Source: Pacificispira sp002696645 (GTDB taxonomy: Bacteria; Pseudomonadota; Alphaproteobacteria; UBA8366; Aestuariispiraceae). Taken from it: a stretch of DNA of 64,000 bases. The notes beneath the pieces are model-generated. The model was not told where the DNA came from. It made no database searches and saw only the letters and a list, made by a program, of their open reading frames with translations. The translations under genes were made by a program, and so were the position numbers. Numbering within the stretch: the first letter of the stretch is position 1; the number at the start of each line of letters is the position of its first letter. The stretch is taken from contig NZ_JBLZHU010000011.1 in NCBI RefSeq assembly GCF_048892425.1, positions 1-64,000 of the forward strand, given 5' to 3'. Shown piece after piece: positions 25,535 through 34,115 of the stretch.

Positions 25535-26995
25535 TTACCTCCGCTTGTCGGGATCCGAGGGATCGACATCAATTTGCCATTCCTCCTCATCCTCCGACGT
25601 CTCAGTGCTTGAATGCGAATCTTCCAATGCGTGGGATCTCTGTCGGGACAAATCGGGATCCCGCTCGTCAGAATCACCCTCATCATAGTCGTCGTCGTCT
25701 TCAGGTTCGTATTCGTCGTCACCCGGATCATCATCCTCATAAAGATCATTGTCGAAATGATAGAGGGTCGGGTCATTCCTGGCGCTGTCAAAAATGGACC
25801 CCAAAGATGCCCCTTTCGACTCAATGGGACGACATCCCGCCACAGCAAGGCCGGACAGGACGAACGCTGCCAAGACCCAACCCTGCCAAAACCCAAGGCC
25901 GGAAACAGCTATTGCCAGACCGGTTCCAATAACTGCAGCAGCAGCCGGCAGCCGCCATCCCTCCCGCGGGCCTTGAACACAGCGCAAAATCAGAAAGCAA
26001 ACGCCCAGAATAGCCAGCATCAGGCCGACTATGCCTGTCCCCAACATCAGTTCCAGAAAAGCACTGGTCTGCACCGACGCGGTTGAAAAGGACTGTGCCC
26101 CATCCGCCGAGACAATTCCGGCGCCCCAGCCAAGCAAGGGCGATTCAGCCCAGGATGCCAGGCCGGCGCGCCACGCATCCACCTTGTTGGTGAGATAGGG
26201 AAAATTCGTGCCATTCTCCAGGATCCAGCCGTTCATGCGGTCCCCGTACAGCGTGACGGCAACGGCTGGACCAAAGCTCCACGCCAACAGGGCCAATAAC
26301 AGCATCAGACGTGTCAGAACAATGGAGATAAAACACAACAAGAAACACACCAGACCAACAACCGACACAATCCGGGCTATCGGGCCGGCCGCGATCAACA
26401 GCACAGCAAGACAGATCACCAGCCACAGTGCCGCTTCTTTCCATCCATAGGCGCGCTGCACCAATGCCGCGACAGGCCACATAAAAATGCTCAGGAGGAC
26501 ATAGAGAATACTGAATTGTGGCCCATTGATTCGCAGAATACCACGCAAGGCACCATCGGATGCGGCTTCGAAAACCAGAATCGCAACAATCGCAAAGGCA
26601 CCATACAATGTGGGAACAACCACCGCCGAATCCGATGTCAGATGACCGGCCAGAAAAATCGCAGGCACGCCTAATAAAACCGCCCCGCATAGCACAATCA
26701 CGATTGGCGTTGTGATGTCCGGCTGGACAGACCAGAAAATACTGGCTGCCCCCCACAGCGCCAGGGCCAACGCGACCCAGCCCACGGTTCCCATCGCCCT
26801 GGGCAAGGTCAACAGATGCGTATATCCGCGAAAAATCGTAACAATACAGGCGCAAATCATAACCAGGATAACGCCATACCCTGCCCATCCTGGTGCCAGA
26901 ACCAACCCGATCCAGGCCGCAACCAGCGCTGCGGCAAGAAACATGCGGCCATCCATGAATTGATCTGGGGGGCGAAGACTGCTTGGCTCTGTCAT
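25535..26995 (-). CDS. O-antigen ligase-like (WaaL/Wzy-C) membrane protein with acidic tail
   Basis: About 486 residues. Around ten to twelve hydrophobic helices occupy residues ~16-395, with a periplasmic loop containing NFPYLTNKVDAWRAGLASWAESPLLGWGAG, which matches the Wzy_C domain of ligases and polymerases (conserved R and H/W-G-x-G region). Residues ~410-486 form a strikingly acidic tail with runs such as YEDDDPGDDEYEPEDDDDYD, unusual for the family. It presumably attaches O-chains to lipid A core, or polymerises them. First gene of the minus-strand operon. ATG at 26995 preferred over a GTG at 27001. Confidence 0.75.
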   Translation of the reverse strand: MTEPSSLRPPDQFMDGRMFLAAALVAAWIGLVLAPGWAGYGVILVMICACIVTIFRGYTHLLTLPRAMGTVGWVALALALWGAASIFWSVQPDITTPIVIVLCGAVLLGVPAIFLAGHLTSDSAVVVPTLYGAFAIVAILVFEAASDGALRGILRINGPQFSILYVLLSIFMWPVAALVQRAYGWKEAALWLVICLAVLLIAAGPIARIVSVVGLVCFLLCFISIVLTRLMLLLALLAWSFGPAVAVTLYGDRMNGWILENGTNFPYLTNKVDAWRAGLASWAESPLLGWGAGIVSADGAQSFSTASVQTSAFLELMLGTGIVGLMLAILGVCFLILRCVQGPREGWRLPAAAAVIGTGLAIAVSGLGFWQGWVLAAFVLSGLAVAGCRPIESKGASLGSIFDSARNDPTLYHFDNDLYEDDDPGDDEYEPEDDDDYDEGDSDERDPDLSRQRSHALEDSHSSTETSEDEEEWQIDVDPSDPDKRR

Positions 26996-27143
26996 CAGCA
27001 CGCGGACACTGGATCATCCGATTTTAAGGAGCGTCTGGGTCAGCCAGACGCGCGGGTTTCAGCGGGAGACTACAGATGCTCGTTTCCAGAGGCAAATTAA
27101 TCCTTCCTTTTCGGGGTTGGAAATCTCGGATATACGCAAGGTT

Positions 27144-27932
27144 ATGAGCGAAAACAGCACCACCAAGCGCAAGACACTCTCCTGCCTTATCGTCGCCCGG
27201 AATGAACAGGCGATGTTGCCGGACTGTTTGAAATCATTACGTTTTGCAGATCAGATCGTTGTTGTCCTGGACCGCACGACCGATGACAGCAAAGCGATCG
27301 CACACCAGGCCGGGGCCTTGATCATCGAAGGCAGTTGGCCGTCCGAAGGGGAACGACGCAATACCGGTATCGCGGCCTGCACCAGCGACTGGATCCTGGA
27401 AGTGGACGCGGATGAACGCGCAACCGAGTCGGTGGCCCAGGAAGTGACAGGTCTGATCCAGAGCAGCCCCGATGGATTATACCTGATCCCCATCCGTAAC
27501 ATGATTGGCGACCGCGAGGTTCGATATGGCTGGGGAGCCTATAATGGCGCGGCCTCTGCACCCCGTCTGTTTTCCAAGGGGGCCAAAATCTGGGGCCCAG
27601 AGCGAGTGCATCCGTCCCTGCAAACCGGGGCGCGGTTGGGATCGCTGAGCCATGGCTTGATCCATCTGGTGGATAAGGATCTGGCGGATATGTTCGACCG
27701 GATGAACCGCTACACGACCCTGATGGCCCAGGATGCGGTGGATAAGAACACCGTCCCGTCCCTCAGTTCCGCGCTGCGCCGAGTTCTGACGCGCGGCTGG
27801 AAATCCTATATTGCCCGCAAGGGATATCGCGAAGGGATCTATGGCCTTGCCCTGGCCTTTTTTGCGGCGGGCTATAGCCTGCAAATTCATTTAAAGGCGC
27901 GTGAGATCCTGGAACGCCAGAATCGCCAATAA
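27144..27932 (+). CDS. GT2 glycosyltransferase, WaaE/KdtX-like
   Basis: About 262 residues. GT-A fold with LSCLIVARNEQAMLPDCLKSL at the N-terminus, DQIVVVLDRTTDDS, GSWPSEGERRNTGI and the metal-binding WILEVDADER. These match the LPS-core beta-1,4-glucosyltransferase family WaaE. A C-terminal amphipathic and hydrophobic segment (LALAFFAAGYSLQIHLKA) may hold it at the membrane. ATG at 27144 with AAGG upstream is preferred to a TTG at 27117. Divergent from the O-antigen ligase operon, convergent with the GT9 gene. Confidence 0.82.
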   Translation: MSENSTTKRKTLSCLIVARNEQAMLPDCLKSLRFADQIVVVLDRTTDDSKAIAHQAGALIIEGSWPSEGERRNTGIAACTSDWILEVDADERATESVAQEVTGLIQSSPDGLYLIPIRNMIGDREVRYGWGAYNGAASAPRLFSKGAKIWGPERVHPSLQTGARLGSLSHGLIHLVDKDLADMFDRMNRYTTLMAQDAVDKNTVPSLSSALRRVLTRGWKSYIARKGYREGIYGLALAFFAAGYSLQIHLKAREILERQNRQ

Positions 27933-27940
27933 CCGCACCG

Positions 27941-28888
27941 TTATCCCAGCAGATCGGTGGCGCCAGCGATAACCTGATCGGTGGACAGACTTCCCATCAA
28001 ACTGCCAACTGTATGCCGGTCGTAGCCTGAAAAGCCAATAAGTTCCGCCATGGTTTCCGGCGTTCGCAGAAAAGCAGCGCGCGGGCCGCGGGGCGCATAC
28101 AGGGCCTCTTGCGACGGTCCAAACAGCCCCAAAGTCGGGGTGCCAACCGCGGCGGACATATGCATCAGCCCGGAATCATTACCAACATAAAGGGCCATTC
28201 GCGACATTGCCGCCGCAGCGGTCAGCAGGTCCACTGTTCCAACCAGATCAATGCGCCTGTCTTCCGGAACGGATTGCAGGACCGGCATTGCCTGTTGCCG
28301 CTCCCCCGGCCCACCGAAGACCGCCACTTTCGCCCTGGGCAACGGACCAGAAGGGCCGGTCAAAGCGTCAATCAAGGATACGAATCTGTCGGCTGGCCAT
28401 ATCTTTCCCTGCCAGTTGGCGGTCGGGCCTATTGCCAGTATTTTCCCATTTCCTGATCCAATCTTTGCCGCAGCCCGCTCTTCATGGTCAGGCGACCACC
28501 ACATTTTTGGCAAGGGTGGATTATCTGCGCGCCCGACCATGCTGCCCAGAACATCGACGCGATGAATCGGCTGCACAGGCTTTGGCACGCGCAATTTTTC
28601 TTCCGCCCGCAATGCATTTAAAATGGCGGATCGGCGCAGGTCTACGGCAACATCCCATTTTCGCAGACCAACCGCCCGCCACAGACGCCACCAATGGCCA
28701 TGAAACCGGGCTTTGTTCAGGACAATCAAACGTTCCAGCCCCGGCACGGCCTCAAACAAAGGCGCAGAGGCCGGGCCCGCCGCAATAGTCACGCGGATGC
28801 CTGGATCCCGATCGATCAAATGCGACAACAGACCGGTCGATAAAACCGCATCCCCAATTCGATTGGAGGTTATGAAAAGAAGGCGCAT
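27941..28888 (-). CDS. GT9 heptosyltransferase-like glycosyltransferase
   Basis: 315 residues from MRLLFITSNRIGDAVLSTGL, the canonical start of GT9 heptosyltransferases. It carries WDVAVDLRRS, IGPTANWQGKIWPADRF (donor-binding half) and LYVGNDSGLMHMSAAVGTPTLGLFGPS, the ADP-heptose-binding signature. It adds a heptose or related sugar to LPS core. A longer frame runs to 29098, but its first 70 residues have no family similarity and overlap the ygfZ start. Confidence 0.87.
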   Translation of the reverse strand: MRLLFITSNRIGDAVLSTGLLSHLIDRDPGIRVTIAAGPASAPLFEAVPGLERLIVLNKARFHGHWWRLWRAVGLRKWDVAVDLRRSAILNALRAEEKLRVPKPVQPIHRVDVLGSMVGRADNPPLPKMWWSPDHEERAAAKIGSGNGKILAIGPTANWQGKIWPADRFVSLIDALTGPSGPLPRAKVAVFGGPGERQQAMPVLQSVPEDRRIDLVGTVDLLTAAAAMSRMALYVGNDSGLMHMSAAVGTPTLGLFGPSQEALYAPRGPRAAFLRTPETMAELIGFSGYDRHTVGSLMGSLSTDQVIAGATDLLG

Positions 28889-29023
28889 AGAGCTGTAACA
28901 GGCCTTTCCAGTGTCTGGATCCGGTGTCGGGAGGACCCTATACCCGCCTTGTCGCCGCTTGCCAACAGAACCGGTCATGCTTACCTGTGTAAAATAGCCG
29001 TTTCGCGTCAAGGAGAATGCGTC

Positions 29024-29902
29024 ATGACAAATTTTGCCGAACTGACGGGCCGGGGTGTCATCACATTGTCCGGGACCGACAGGATCGCGTTCTTGCAAGG
29101 GCTGGTGTCCAACGATGTTGCCAAGCTGGACTCCGGGCGCGCCCTATGGTCGGCCTTGCTGACGGCGCAGGGAAAATTTCGCCATGACTTTTTCCTGATC
29201 GCCGATGGTGACAGGATCCTGATCGACTGTGAAGGCGGTGACCGTCTGATGGATTTGGGGCAGACGTTGCGACGCTATGTCCTTCGGGCCGATGCCAAAT
29301 TGGGCGTAGAGCCAGCGCTGCACTGCTTTGCGATCTGGGGGGACGGATCAGACGCCCTATCACCGGATGGAACGGCAGAACCCGTTGCCGGGGGCATTTT
29401 GTTTGCGGACCCCCGCCTGCCCGCCATGGGATACAGATTGATCGCCCCGGCAGATATGGCGCGCCCGTGGTTGTTGCAGCACGGCGCGACAGAGCGCAGT
29501 CGCACGGATTGGGACGCGCACCGCATCCCACTGGGCATTCCTGACGGGGCACGGGATATTCAGCCCGATAAGGCAATCCTGTTGGAGCATGGATTTGATG
29601 AACTGAACGGCCTGGACTGGAAAAAAGGCTGTTACATGGGCCAGGAACTGACGGCCCGAACGAAGTATCGCGGCCTGACCAAAAAGCGTCTTTTGCCGGT
29701 CCGACTGTCAGGCGGCATACCCGAGGAAGGCAGTCAGGTCCTGACGCCAGAAGGAAAGGATGCAGGGACACTGTTCAGCATTGCGGGCGATTGGGGATTG
29801 GCCCTTCTGCGCCTGGATGCGGTCAGAAAAAAGGCGGCGCTGACTTCCGGCAGCACCGCCCTTCATCCACAGATTCCAGACTGGATAACCCTGTCGGATT
29901 AA
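29024..29902 (+). CDS. ygfZ: YgfZ/GcvT-domain folate-binding protein
   Basis: 292 residues. The defining YgfZ motif K-G-C-Y-x-G-Q-E is at 201-208 (KGCYMGQE), and the N-terminus has the GcvT-like FLQGLVSNDV. The protein uses folate in repair or assembly of iron-sulfur clusters such as MiaB. The ATG at 29024 has AAGGAG eight bases upstream; an earlier GTG (28949) is unlikely. Its stop overlaps the convergent mdh stop by four bases. Confidence 0.9.
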   Translation: MTNFAELTGRGVITLSGTDRIAFLQGLVSNDVAKLDSGRALWSALLTAQGKFRHDFFLIADGDRILIDCEGGDRLMDLGQTLRRYVLRADAKLGVEPALHCFAIWGDGSDALSPDGTAEPVAGGILFADPRLPAMGYRLIAPADMARPWLLQHGATERSRTDWDAHRIPLGIPDGARDIQPDKAILLEHGFDELNGLDWKKGCYMGQELTARTKYRGLTKKRLLPVRLSGGIPEEGSQVLTPEGKDAGTLFSIAGDWGLALLRLDAVRKKAALTSGSTALHPQIPDWITLSD

Positions 29903-30858
29903 CCGGCCTTCAGCACGTCTTCCAAGGCTGCATTCAATTCTTTCACCGCATTGACGGAATGGTCGAACATGGCGCGTTCGTCCTTGTCCATGTTGATTTC
30001 GACAACACGTTCCACGCCATTTTCACCGATCACGACCGGCACGCCGACATACAAGCCATCCAGGCCATAAACGCCATCACAATAGGCGGCGCAGGGCAGA
30101 ACCCGCTTCTTATCCAGCAGATAGCTTTCCGCCATGGAAATTGCGGAAGACGCCGGTGCATAAAAGGCCGAACCGGTTTTCAGCAGGGCAACAATTTCGC
30201 CGCCGCCGCCACGGGTCCGCTTGACGATGGCATCGATCTTTTCCTGGGTTGACCAGCCCATTTCGATCAGGTCCGGCACGGGAATGCCTGCAACCGTTGA
30301 ATATCGAATCAGCGGCACCATTGTGTCGCCATGACCGCCCAGAACGAAGGCGGTGACGTCTTCCACAGACACATCAAATTCTTCAGCCAGGAAACAACGG
30401 AACCGCGCGCTGTCCAGCACGCCCGCCATACCAACGACCTTGTTCTCCGGCAGACCGCTTTCACGCTGCAGCAGGCCGACCATGACGTCCAGCGGATTGG
30501 TGATGCAGATAACAAAGGCGTCCGGGCAATGGGTTTTAATGCCCTCACCCACCGATTTCATGACCTTCGCATTGATGCCGATCAGATCGTCGCGGCTCAT
30601 GCCAGGTTTGCGCGCAACACCGGCGGTAACGATAACCACATCAGACCCTTTCAGATCCGCATAGTCATTGGTACCTGACATTTTTGCATCAAACCCTTCA
30701 ACCGGGGCAGCCTGCGCGATATCCAACGCCTTGCCCTGCGGCATGCCGTCGACAATGTCGAAGACGACGACGTCACCCAGTTGCTTCAGACCAGCCAAAA
30801 GCGCCAGCGTCCCACCAATATTCCCAGCGCCAACCAGCGCAATCTTGTTCCGTGCCAT
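29899..30858 (-). CDS. mdh: Malate dehydrogenase (NAD)
   Basis: 319 residues, LDH-like malate dehydrogenase of the TCA cycle. NAD-binding VGAGNIGG (9-16), Asp34 for ribose binding (VVFDIVDG), substrate arginines in VARKPGMSRDDL (83, 89) and ARFR (153), and catalytic His176 in GGHGDTMVPL. The ATG at 30858 has AAAGGG upstream; an earlier in-frame codon at 30894 is not preferred. In many alphaproteobacteria mdh begins the sucCD-sucAB operon, but here no such gene follows. Confidence 0.95.
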   Translation of the reverse strand: MARNKIALVGAGNIGGTLALLAGLKQLGDVVVFDIVDGMPQGKALDIAQAAPVEGFDAKMSGTNDYADLKGSDVVIVTAGVARKPGMSRDDLIGINAKVMKSVGEGIKTHCPDAFVICITNPLDVMVGLLQRESGLPENKVVGMAGVLDSARFRCFLAEEFDVSVEDVTAFVLGGHGDTMVPLIRYSTVAGIPVPDLIEMGWSTQEKIDAIVKRTRGGGGEIVALLKTGSAFYAPASSAISMAESYLLDKKRVLPCAAYCDGVYGLDGLYVGVPVVIGENGVERVVEINMDKDERAMFDHSVNAVKELNAALEDVLKAG

Positions 30859-31177
30859 TATTTTACAGCCCTTTCGTTGCGACCCATGCCGCACTGCGTT
30901 TCATACTTGCAGTGTCCGCATGGTGTCATTTTTGGACGAAAAAATACTGCCTTGTTCCCTATCCGACACGGCAAGTCCGCGCAAGGCACAGCACAAGAAA
31001 AACCACACCCGACCGATCAATCCACCCAAAGGGACCCTAAAAGTTGATCATATGGCTATCTTAAATAGCAATATTTAATTTCATGTACTTATGAATGATT
31101 TTTTAATTGATTGTAAAATTTATCCTTCATATCGTCACGATTGAATAGTTCGCTAAATCGCTTTGGGGGGGTCCCAG
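30859..31177. promoter_or_regulatory. Divergent promoter region of mdh and the five-gene island
   Basis: 319 bp without a gene. The mdh side is GC-balanced. From about 31040 it turns AT-rich, ending at the GGGGGGG ribosome-binding site (31165-31171) of the first island gene. A small inverted repeat GCTAT-cttaa-ATAGC lies at 31055-31069. TTGATT (about 31108) followed by a TATCGT-like element could serve as promoter. Nothing decisive. Confidence 0.4.
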
Positions 31178-32521
31178 ATGGATAGATTCATAGCGGCTGA
31201 AACTCTGGCCTATTACCAGAATTTCAGCAGCAGAGACGCGCGCCTTGATCGGCAACGGGGGGCTGAAGACGGCTACCGGGAATTGCCAGCGGTAGAGGAT
31301 ACCGATTTCTCGCCGCATGAGGCATATCGCATTGCTGAAGCCCGGACTGCCTTGAACGAATACATCCGACGCATGCGCACCGAAATCGACAAAATCGATC
31401 TGCGCATCCGCGAATTCGTTTCGTTGCGCGATGATGATTACAGTTCACGGAAAAGCTCGCTGTATGTGGAAAAGCAATCCCGCCTGCAACGGGTGAATGA
31501 TTTGGTTGGCAAGGGATCGCATCGCTATACGGAGTTGGTGCGGCAACGGGACGAGGCGAACCGAACTTATCGGGAGCGGGAACATGAATTTGGGCGCGCG
31601 CCCAGTTTGCGCATGCACGAGCCCATCATCGATCGCCCTTGGTTTTCATGGCTGTCTATCTACATTCTGGTATTGCTGTTTCTGGCGCTTCTGGAAGTGC
31701 CAGTCAATCAATTGGCGGTTCAGTTGTCCTTCGAATTTTCCGCCTGGATATCTTACATCATCGCCTTCCTGATCGGTGTCACCTTTATCCTGCAGGCCCA
31801 TTTCCTTGGGGTGCAAATGCTGCGGTTTATCGCTGTATCTGGCTGGCGGAAGTTGTGGCATTTGGTCCTTATCCTGCTAACCCTGCTGCTGATGGCCACG
31901 ATGATTCTGGTATTGTTCCAAATGCGCGGGGAAGTCACAGCAACGGTTGCCGCGCAATCTGCAATCATTCAGGTCCCAGGGGCAACACCCCCGCCCGAAA
32001 TCGCCCAGGTGGGTGCAAGCAACTTCTTCTCAAACCTATTTGGAAATCTGTCCAACGCCCTGTTTGGCGACCCGACAGAAAGCAACTTTGCCCAGGTGGG
32101 TCTGCTGCTCTTGAACGGATTGGTTTTGTTAATCGGAACAGTTTTGTCCTGCCTGCGCCACGACAGAGAACCAGAGTTGGAACAAGCCTATTTGAAAAAG
32201 CGCCAGACGGAACGTGCCGTTGATTACTATATGCGCGATTTCAACCGCGATGCGTCCGACATAGAAAACGAGATGTCCAAACGGATATCGTCTGCAGAAC
32301 GCCTGGCCGATCAGATCGATCAGGATATTCAGAAACTCGAAGAAGAGCGGATGCAACTGAAGCGCCAGATCGAAAACGATATCCGCACCGTCCTGAACAT
32401 CTTGTCCCAACAGTTGACCGCCTATCAGGAGAGCAATGCCCAATCGCGCAAATCACAGCGGCCCGTCTATTTTGGTAATTTCGGATTGAGACTTCTGGGC
32501 GAGGAGGTATTGGTCGAATGA
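31178..32521 (+). CDS. Four-helix membrane protein with N- and C-terminal coiled coils (island gene 1)
   Basis: 447 residues, not recognised. Residues ~50-140 are a charged coiled coil (EYIRRMRTEIDKIDLRIREF). Membrane helices fall at ~157-175, 190-215, 227-248 and 305-325, with a periplasmic Pro/Asn-rich loop (~250-303) between helices three and four. Residues ~335-420 are a second, long coiled coil (DQIDQDIQKLEEERMQLKRQ). Both ends are likely cytoplasmic and could bundle or bind a partner. The preferred ATG is at 31178 behind GGGGGGG. Its last codons overlap the next gene by four bases, so these two products are probably made in step. Confidence 0.75.
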   Translation: MDRFIAAETLAYYQNFSSRDARLDRQRGAEDGYRELPAVEDTDFSPHEAYRIAEARTALNEYIRRMRTEIDKIDLRIREFVSLRDDDYSSRKSSLYVEKQSRLQRVNDLVGKGSHRYTELVRQRDEANRTYREREHEFGRAPSLRMHEPIIDRPWFSWLSIYILVLLFLALLEVPVNQLAVQLSFEFSAWISYIIAFLIGVTFILQAHFLGVQMLRFIAVSGWRKLWHLVLILLTLLLMATMILVLFQMRGEVTATVAAQSAIIQVPGATPPPEIAQVGASNFFSNLFGNLSNALFGDPTESNFAQVGLLLLNGLVLLIGTVLSCLRHDREPELEQAYLKKRQTERAVDYYMRDFNRDASDIENEMSKRISSAERLADQIDQDIQKLEEERMQLKRQIENDIRTVLNILSQQLTAYQESNAQSRKSQRPVYFGNFGLRLLGEEVLVE

Positions 32522-33333
32522 CAATGTTACGCTCGTCCTTATTGGGCTTTCTGGCCCTTCTGGCTGGCATCAGCACCCCTGACACCGCACAGGCACAGGC
32601 GTTTTCCACCTATTGCGGTCCTGCCAGCCCGCCATCCCACACCCTGATGCTGATCGATCAAACCGAAAACTTTGACACCATTGATATGACGCGCTTTGCC
32701 GAAGGGTTTAACCGCATATTCCAGGAGTTGATTCCAGGCAACCAACTGGATATTTATCTGATCGCCGGTCAGCCCGGCGCTTTAACGCGTGCCTTTTCAT
32801 CCTGCATTCCGGGCTGCCCCGACGAGATCGAATCCGGCAATTCCAACTGGCAACATATCTGTTCGAATGTTCTGATTCAGCGCGACAAACGCCTGTTTGT
32901 CGCCGCGTTTACAAAATTTATGAACGACCTGAACGCGGCGTCGGCGGTTTCTGATGCCACCCATCTGATCAACACTCTTGAGAATCTGGCCTATCAATAT
33001 TCCGACAGCTCTATTAGCGACTTCTATATTTTCTCGGACATGCTGGAATATTCGCCGCTGAATTACAAAATCAACGCGTTTGATTTCACCGCGCGGCAAG
33101 CGCTGGAGCGCAAAGCACGGGGGGTTATTCCCGAAAATCACTTTCTGGCAAATGCGACTGTTACTGCCTTTGGTTTTGGCAAACGGTTGGGACAGCAGAG
33201 TCTGATCGAAGAAAAAGGATATGCCGCGGCCTTGCTGCCGTCCGGCACGGCGACCCAGTTTCGCGCCTTCTGGACCGATTTCTTCAAGACAACCATGCCA
33301 ACAAAGGCATTCCGACTTTCCCTGGAATATTAA
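32518..33333 (+). CDS. Secreted protein with von Willebrand A-like pattern (island gene 2)
   Basis: 271 residues. An N-terminal signal peptide (RSSLLGFLALLAGISTP... with a likely cut after AQA near residue 27) sends it to the periplasm. The mature part starts with a strand HTLMLIDQTENFD (residues ~41-53), then a helix and DIYLIAG, and later DFYIFSDMLEYS (~165-176). This order resembles a VWA fold in which the DxSxS metal site is altered to DQTEN. Four cysteines near residues 33, 95, 99 and 116 may pair. ATGA overlap with gene 1. Function unknown; plausibly the external sensor or ligand-binding subunit of the membrane partner. Confidence 0.65.
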   Translation: MTMLRSSLLGFLALLAGISTPDTAQAQAFSTYCGPASPPSHTLMLIDQTENFDTIDMTRFAEGFNRIFQELIPGNQLDIYLIAGQPGALTRAFSSCIPGCPDEIESGNSNWQHICSNVLIQRDKRLFVAAFTKFMNDLNAASAVSDATHLINTLENLAYQYSDSSISDFYIFSDMLEYSPLNYKINAFDFTARQALERKARGVIPENHFLANATVTAFGFGKRLGQQSLIEEKGYAAALLPSGTATQFRAFWTDFFKTTMPTKAFRLSLEY

Positions 33334-33347
33334 GAAGGGCAAACACA

Positions 33348-34076
33348 ATGACGACCAAAGATCCAAATTTGTGCTTCGTGCTGGAACCCACACCGGTGAA
33401 ACAGCGCGATGATGCGCATCCAGACGCCCTGACCCACGGAGACCTGAATACGATCTTCAATCAGATCATAGAGCCATCCATCACCGGGCGGGGCTTCAGG
33501 ATTGTACGATCCTCACATATCACGCGGTCAGGCTATATGACGCGCGAACACAAGGATCATACGACAAAGGCTGCCCTGGTGATCGCCAATATCACCACCG
33601 CCGACCCGATTGTCATGTTCTGCCTGGCCCTGCGCTACAGCATGACAACCGCGAAGCCGAATCATTCCGTTATCGGTCTGCTGGATCGGGAACAGTTCAA
33701 CATCTTTGACCTGCCCAGTGTCATCGTTGGGCCCATTCCCTATGGCCTGACCCCAGAACCCCATCTGGATGCCACGGCCAGCCAAGAGACCGATGTCGCC
33801 GACGCCATTCAAAGCGCGCGCAATGACCTGATCCATTCCGTCGGGCAGTTTATCGATTGGAGCAAGCCTGCGGGTGATCCCATCGGCCAGGACAGCGCCT
33901 ATACCGCCGCGCATACCAAAGCCGAAAACACCGCAAAATACCCAGAAAGCGACAACTCTGACGATACCGACGCCTTCGACCGCTTCCTGAAAGCCCGCAT
34001 CCGCGCCCTTCTGAATGAAGACAATACCGACTATGCCGCGCGAAAATTGCAACAACGCCTTTTCGATCATCGTTGA
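33348..34076 (+). CDS. Nucleoside-deoxyribosyltransferase/TIR-like domain protein (island gene 3)
   Basis: 242 residues, cytoplasmic. Residues ~7-100 follow the plan of nucleoside 2-deoxyribosyltransferase/TIR-like domains: strand CFVLEPT (9-15), helix DLNTIFNQIIEPSI (32-45) like the usual vy..vI.Pai, GFRIVRSS (49-56), then AALVIANITTADPIVMFCLALRY (75-97), the counterpart of A-d-lVIAdlTg-NpNVfYElGlRh. The family's catalytic Glu of YELG aligns with Cys92. The tail (150-242) is polar, acidic and helical. It lies 15 bp after gene 2. Enzyme activity on NAD or nucleotides is possible, but the Cys makes a binding role equally likely. Confidence 0.6.
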   Translation: MTTKDPNLCFVLEPTPVKQRDDAHPDALTHGDLNTIFNQIIEPSITGRGFRIVRSSHITRSGYMTREHKDHTTKAALVIANITTADPIVMFCLALRYSMTTAKPNHSVIGLLDREQFNIFDLPSVIVGPIPYGLTPEPHLDATASQETDVADAIQSARNDLIHSVGQFIDWSKPAGDPIGQDSAYTAAHTKAENTAKYPESDNSDDTDAFDRFLKARIRALLNEDNTDYAARKLQQRLFDHR

Positions 34077-34115
34077 GGGTGAGAACGAGACTGTTAGTTA
34101 TAAAGGATTGTGGTT

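Noticed and set aside
24466..25932. A 488-codon open frame on the plus strand opposite the GT4 and O-antigen ligase genes
   Set aside because: It runs antisense to two recognisable genes, and its product is His/Gln/Arg/Pro-rich, as expected for a shadow frame.
28949..29023. Upstream GTG extension of ygfZ
   Set aside because: The AAGGAG site belongs to the ATG at 29024, and the extra residues show no similarity to the family.
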